This document shows positions 62,122 to 64,000 of a stretch of 64,000 nucleotides of DNA, in pieces (within the stretch, counting starts at the first letter, position 1; each line of letters opens with the position of its first letter). The stretch is taken from NCBI RefSeq assembly GCF_004004515.1, contig NZ_RXOL01000003.1:310001-374000 (forward strand). Direction: 5' to 3'. Below the pieces are notes generated by a model that was not told where the DNA came from, did not search any database, and was given only the letters and a program-made list of their open reading frames with translations. This DNA is from Croceicoccus ponticola (lineage in GTDB: Bacteria > Pseudomonadota > Alphaproteobacteria > Sphingomonadales > Sphingomonadaceae). Made by a program: the position numbers and the translations under genes.

Positions 62122-63438
62122 TCAGACTGTCATGTGAAGCGCCAGCCCCAATCCCGCCGCCACGGCAAGGGTCCTGACGATGCCCCATTTCAGTCCGAAG
62201 ATCAGCGCCGCAGACACCAGAGCAATCAGGGCCGCGCGCCAATCAAGACTGGCAAGATCGGGCGCCTGCCAGCGGAGCGGGCCCATTTCATTGGACGTCA
62301 GCTTCGCAAACAGCACATGCAGCATGAACCACAGCGCGAGGTTGGCGATCACGCCCACGACAGCTGCCGTAACCCCTGCAAGCCCGCCCTGAAGCGCGGG
62401 CGATCGCTGCATCCGGTCTATCCATGGGGCAAAGACGAAAATCCACATGAAGCATGGCGCAAAGGTCACCCATGTCGTCAGCGCCGCACCCAGCACACCG
62501 GCAAGAATTGGCCCGAAGGGATCGGGCGCGCGCATGGCCGCGAGGAACCCGACAAACTGGGTAACCATGATGAGCGGTCCGGGTGTCGTTTCGGCAAGGC
62601 CCAGCCCGTCAGCCATTTCGCCCGGCGACAGCCAGCCGAACCCGCTCACCGCCTCTTGCGCCATATAGGCCAGCACCGCGTAAGCGCCGCCGAAAGTGAC
62701 CACGGCCAGTTGCGAAAAGAACACGCCGATGTCCCACAACACATGGTCGCGCCCCAGCAATACCAGGACCGCGATCATCGGCGCTGCCCATACCGCGCCC
62801 CAGACCACAGCCGCCTTGACGCTTGCGGGCCACGCACTTGCCAAGGGTTCGGAAGTCGGTTCCAGCGGCTTTACCGCCAACAGGCCCGGTCGCCTCGCGG
62901 CCACAAGCGCGCCAAGCGCCAGCGCAGCCAGCATGACCAGCGGAAACGGCGCGTCGAACAGGAACAATGCGACAAAGGCAGTGGCCGCGAGACATCGCTG
63001 GAGCGTGGTTTTCAGCGCGCGCCCGCCGATCCTGATCAGCGCCTGCACGATAATGGCCAGCACCGCCGCCTTGATGCCTAGAAACAGACCGGCGAACCAC
63101 TGCAAGTCGGCCGCCACGGCATAGAGCATCGACAGCGCCAGCATCACAAGCGCGCCCGGAACGACGAACAGGCCGCCGGCTATCAGCCCGCCTTTCCAGC
63201 CATGCAGCTTCCAACCGATCCATGTCGCGAGCTGCTGCGCCTCCGGCCCCGGTAGCAGGTGGCACAAATTCAGGGCCCGTAGATATTCGTCTTCGTCGAC
63301 CCAGCGCCGGTCTTCGACCAGCTCGCGATGCATCAGCGCAATCTGCCCCGCCGGCCCGCCGAACGACAGGCAACCGATGCGCGCCGAAACCTGCGTCAAT
63401 TCCGACAAACTGGGGAAATGGTTGGATGTAGCGACCAT
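62122..63438 (-). CDS. chrA: ChrA family chromate/sulfate-like anion transporter
   Basis: A 438-residue two-domain (long-chain) ChrA. The first half begins IGCLSFGGPAGQIALMHRELVEDRRWVDE and has LCHLLPGPEAQQLATWIGW. The second half repeats it: VVTFGGAYAVLAYMAQEA and LAETTPGPLIMVTQFVGFLAA. About ten to twelve membrane segments. Characterised members expel chromate, a sulfate analogue, giving resistance. Its neighbourhood suggests sulfur-oxyanion handling here. The leader RNA can fold to hide the GGAGG ribosome site. Confidence 0.92.
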   Translation of the reverse strand: MVATSNHFPSLSELTQVSARIGCLSFGGPAGQIALMHRELVEDRRWVDEDEYLRALNLCHLLPGPEAQQLATWIGWKLHGWKGGLIAGGLFVVPGALVMLALSMLYAVAADLQWFAGLFLGIKAAVLAIIVQALIRIGGRALKTTLQRCLAATAFVALFLFDAPFPLVMLAALALGALVAARRPGLLAVKPLEPTSEPLASAWPASVKAAVVWGAVWAAPMIAVLVLLGRDHVLWDIGVFFSQLAVVTFGGAYAVLAYMAQEAVSGFGWLSPGEMADGLGLAETTPGPLIMVTQFVGFLAAMRAPDPFGPILAGVLGAALTTWVTFAPCFMWIFVFAPWIDRMQRSPALQGGLAGVTAAVVGVIANLALWFMLHVLFAKLTSNEMGPLRWQAPDLASLDWRAALIALVSAALIFGLKWGIVRTLAVAAGLGLALHMTV

Positions 63439-63447
63439 ACTCGCAAG

Positions 63448-63511
63448 ACCTCCGGTCCCGCCGCGGCAGGTTCATGAGGCAACGCTTGGGCGAACCGCCT
63501 GACCGGGAGGT
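63448..63511 (-). promoter_or_regulatory. Structured chrA leader sequestering the Shine-Dalgarno
   Basis: On the minus strand, ACCTCCCGGTC (63511-63501) pairs with GACCGGAGGT (63457-63448), giving ten base pairs with one bulged C. The enclosed 43 bases can form GGC-GGTTC-GCC and an AGGC/GCCT helix. The GGAGG in the 3' arm lies ten bases before the chrA ATG, so folding would block initiation. The layout suits a riboswitch, RNA thermometer or protein-binding leader. No known class was recognised. Confidence 0.5.
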
Positions 63512-63531
63512 TGCTCTGGCCCGCACAAGAG

Positions 63532-63560
63532 TGATTAGATGCAATCGATCCGGCAGGCAA
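63532..63560 (-). promoter_or_regulatory. Candidate chrA promoter
   Basis: On the minus strand, TTGCCT (63560-63555), a 17-base spacer and TAATCA (63537-63532) resemble a sigma-70 promoter. Transcription would begin near 63525, just before the structured leader, giving an 85-90 base 5' untranslated region. Confidence 0.4.
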
Positions 63561-64000
63561 CTCGCAACACTTGAAAGATTGCAGTCCGTTTTAAAACCCT
63601 CAATCCGGAATCGAATAACCGCCAATATGTGAAATGGCTGAGCTTGGGACGCTTGGAGACGGTCGGCTTTCGGAAGTGGGGGCGGGCGAGTTGGCCGGCA
63701 TTTCGCCACAACATCGCGCGCTCTCGCCCACGACTCAGAATTTGGGGGCGTCAAACCCCGCAGAACTGCGCCACTTTCATGCCACAGGGCACCCGAGGGC
63801 GACATTATGTCTGCTTGGCTGACTGTTTGGTGCTCTCGAGAAGACTCGAATTTAATGACAAAACGACCGCAACTTTTGGCATTCCATTATCAAGGCCGAT
63901 ATTGAGTGATCAGTTTCGGCACCCCAAATGACCGATCTGGACCCTAGCGCGTCTCCGAGCCGAAAACCGGCAGGGCCCGCCCGATCCCGGACGGGCAGTT
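63561..64000. other. Stretch without a recognised gene
   Basis: The last 440 bases up to the window edge hold no frame with a convincing ribosome site or family resemblance. A short plus-strand frame near 63634-63822 is the best candidate and I do not support it. Base composition is less GC-biased in the middle; it could be a degraded gene or a promoter region for a gene outside the window. Confidence 0.4.

Noticed and set aside
63629-63931. 100-residue plus-strand frame near the right edge
   Set aside because: It has no ribosome site and no recognisable motif, and it conflicts with other equally weak frames on both strands.

Overview
The window is high-GC, densely coded bacterial DNA. Gene content points to an alphaproteobacterium of the order Sphingomonadales: paired Rieske oxygenase alpha subunits, a TonB receptor with a TauE-type exporter, a NodT-type efflux lipoprotein, Ku/LigD end joining, DUF3297, and very short or 4-base ATGA gene junctions. 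This placement is inference from gene families; no rRNA gene is present to confirm it. One tRNA gene, tRNA-Val(CAC), lies at 3904-3978. No insertion sequence, CRISPR array or integrase was seen.

Left part (1-15840), metabolic enzymes. It holds an I78-type inhibitor lipoprotein (cut by the window edge) with a second lipoprotein; an acylating-type aldehyde dehydrogenase divergent from a LysR regulator with a dyad-rich intergenic region; and a molybdenum hydroxylase set. That set is a large Tat-exported subunit, a 2Fe-2S subunit and a di-haem cytochrome in one overlapping operon, beside divergent XdhC and MobA-like maturation genes. Then come a thiolase with a TetR regulator, an FMN-dependent lactate dehydrogenase-type enzyme, an aldo/keto reductase, and an SMP-30/enoyl-CoA hydratase pair.

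Aromatic or alicyclic degradation cluster (15199-20144). A TetR regulator and a near-perfect 20-bp palindrome precede Rieske oxygenase, VOC protein, SDR and second Rieske oxygenase, with no ferredoxin or reductase. It is followed by a CsoR-type sensor with its own dyad operator and a glutaredoxin-MauE membrane fusion, probably a copper/thiol-linked pair.

Middle (21345-45174). An asparagine-synthetase-like lasso cyclase and a 53-residue precursor-like peptide lie here without the usual B protease/RRE genes. Next are CspA, a complete RND efflux operon (adaptor, pump, outer membrane lipoprotein) with divergent TetR and an 18-bp operator, a GT-C-like membrane protein, a Ku-LigD operon, a DEAD-box helicase, a large patatin-like protein, a bacterioferritin-like protein and a DUF2189 membrane protein.

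Right part (45274-64000). A type I secretion operon (ABC transporter and HlyD adaptor) sits directly downstream of a 1232-residue acidic DUF11/SdrD-like protein that is its probable cargo. The cargo gene holds two apparently identical 435-bp tandem units. An FAD oxidoreductase, an exported VOC protein, a decayed histone-deacetylase-family pseudogene and a phosphatidylserine decarboxylase follow. The last block is on one strand: chrA with a structured leader that buries its ribosome binding site, a Cys-rich Rrf2 regulator, a 56-residue YezD-type protein, a TonB receptor, a TauE/SafE exporter and an Amj-type flippase. Its families suggest sulfur-oxyanion uptake and control.

Strongest leads: the orphan lasso-like locus, the secretion operon with its recently duplicated cargo repeat, the chrA leader, and the CsoR/glutaredoxin-MauE pair.
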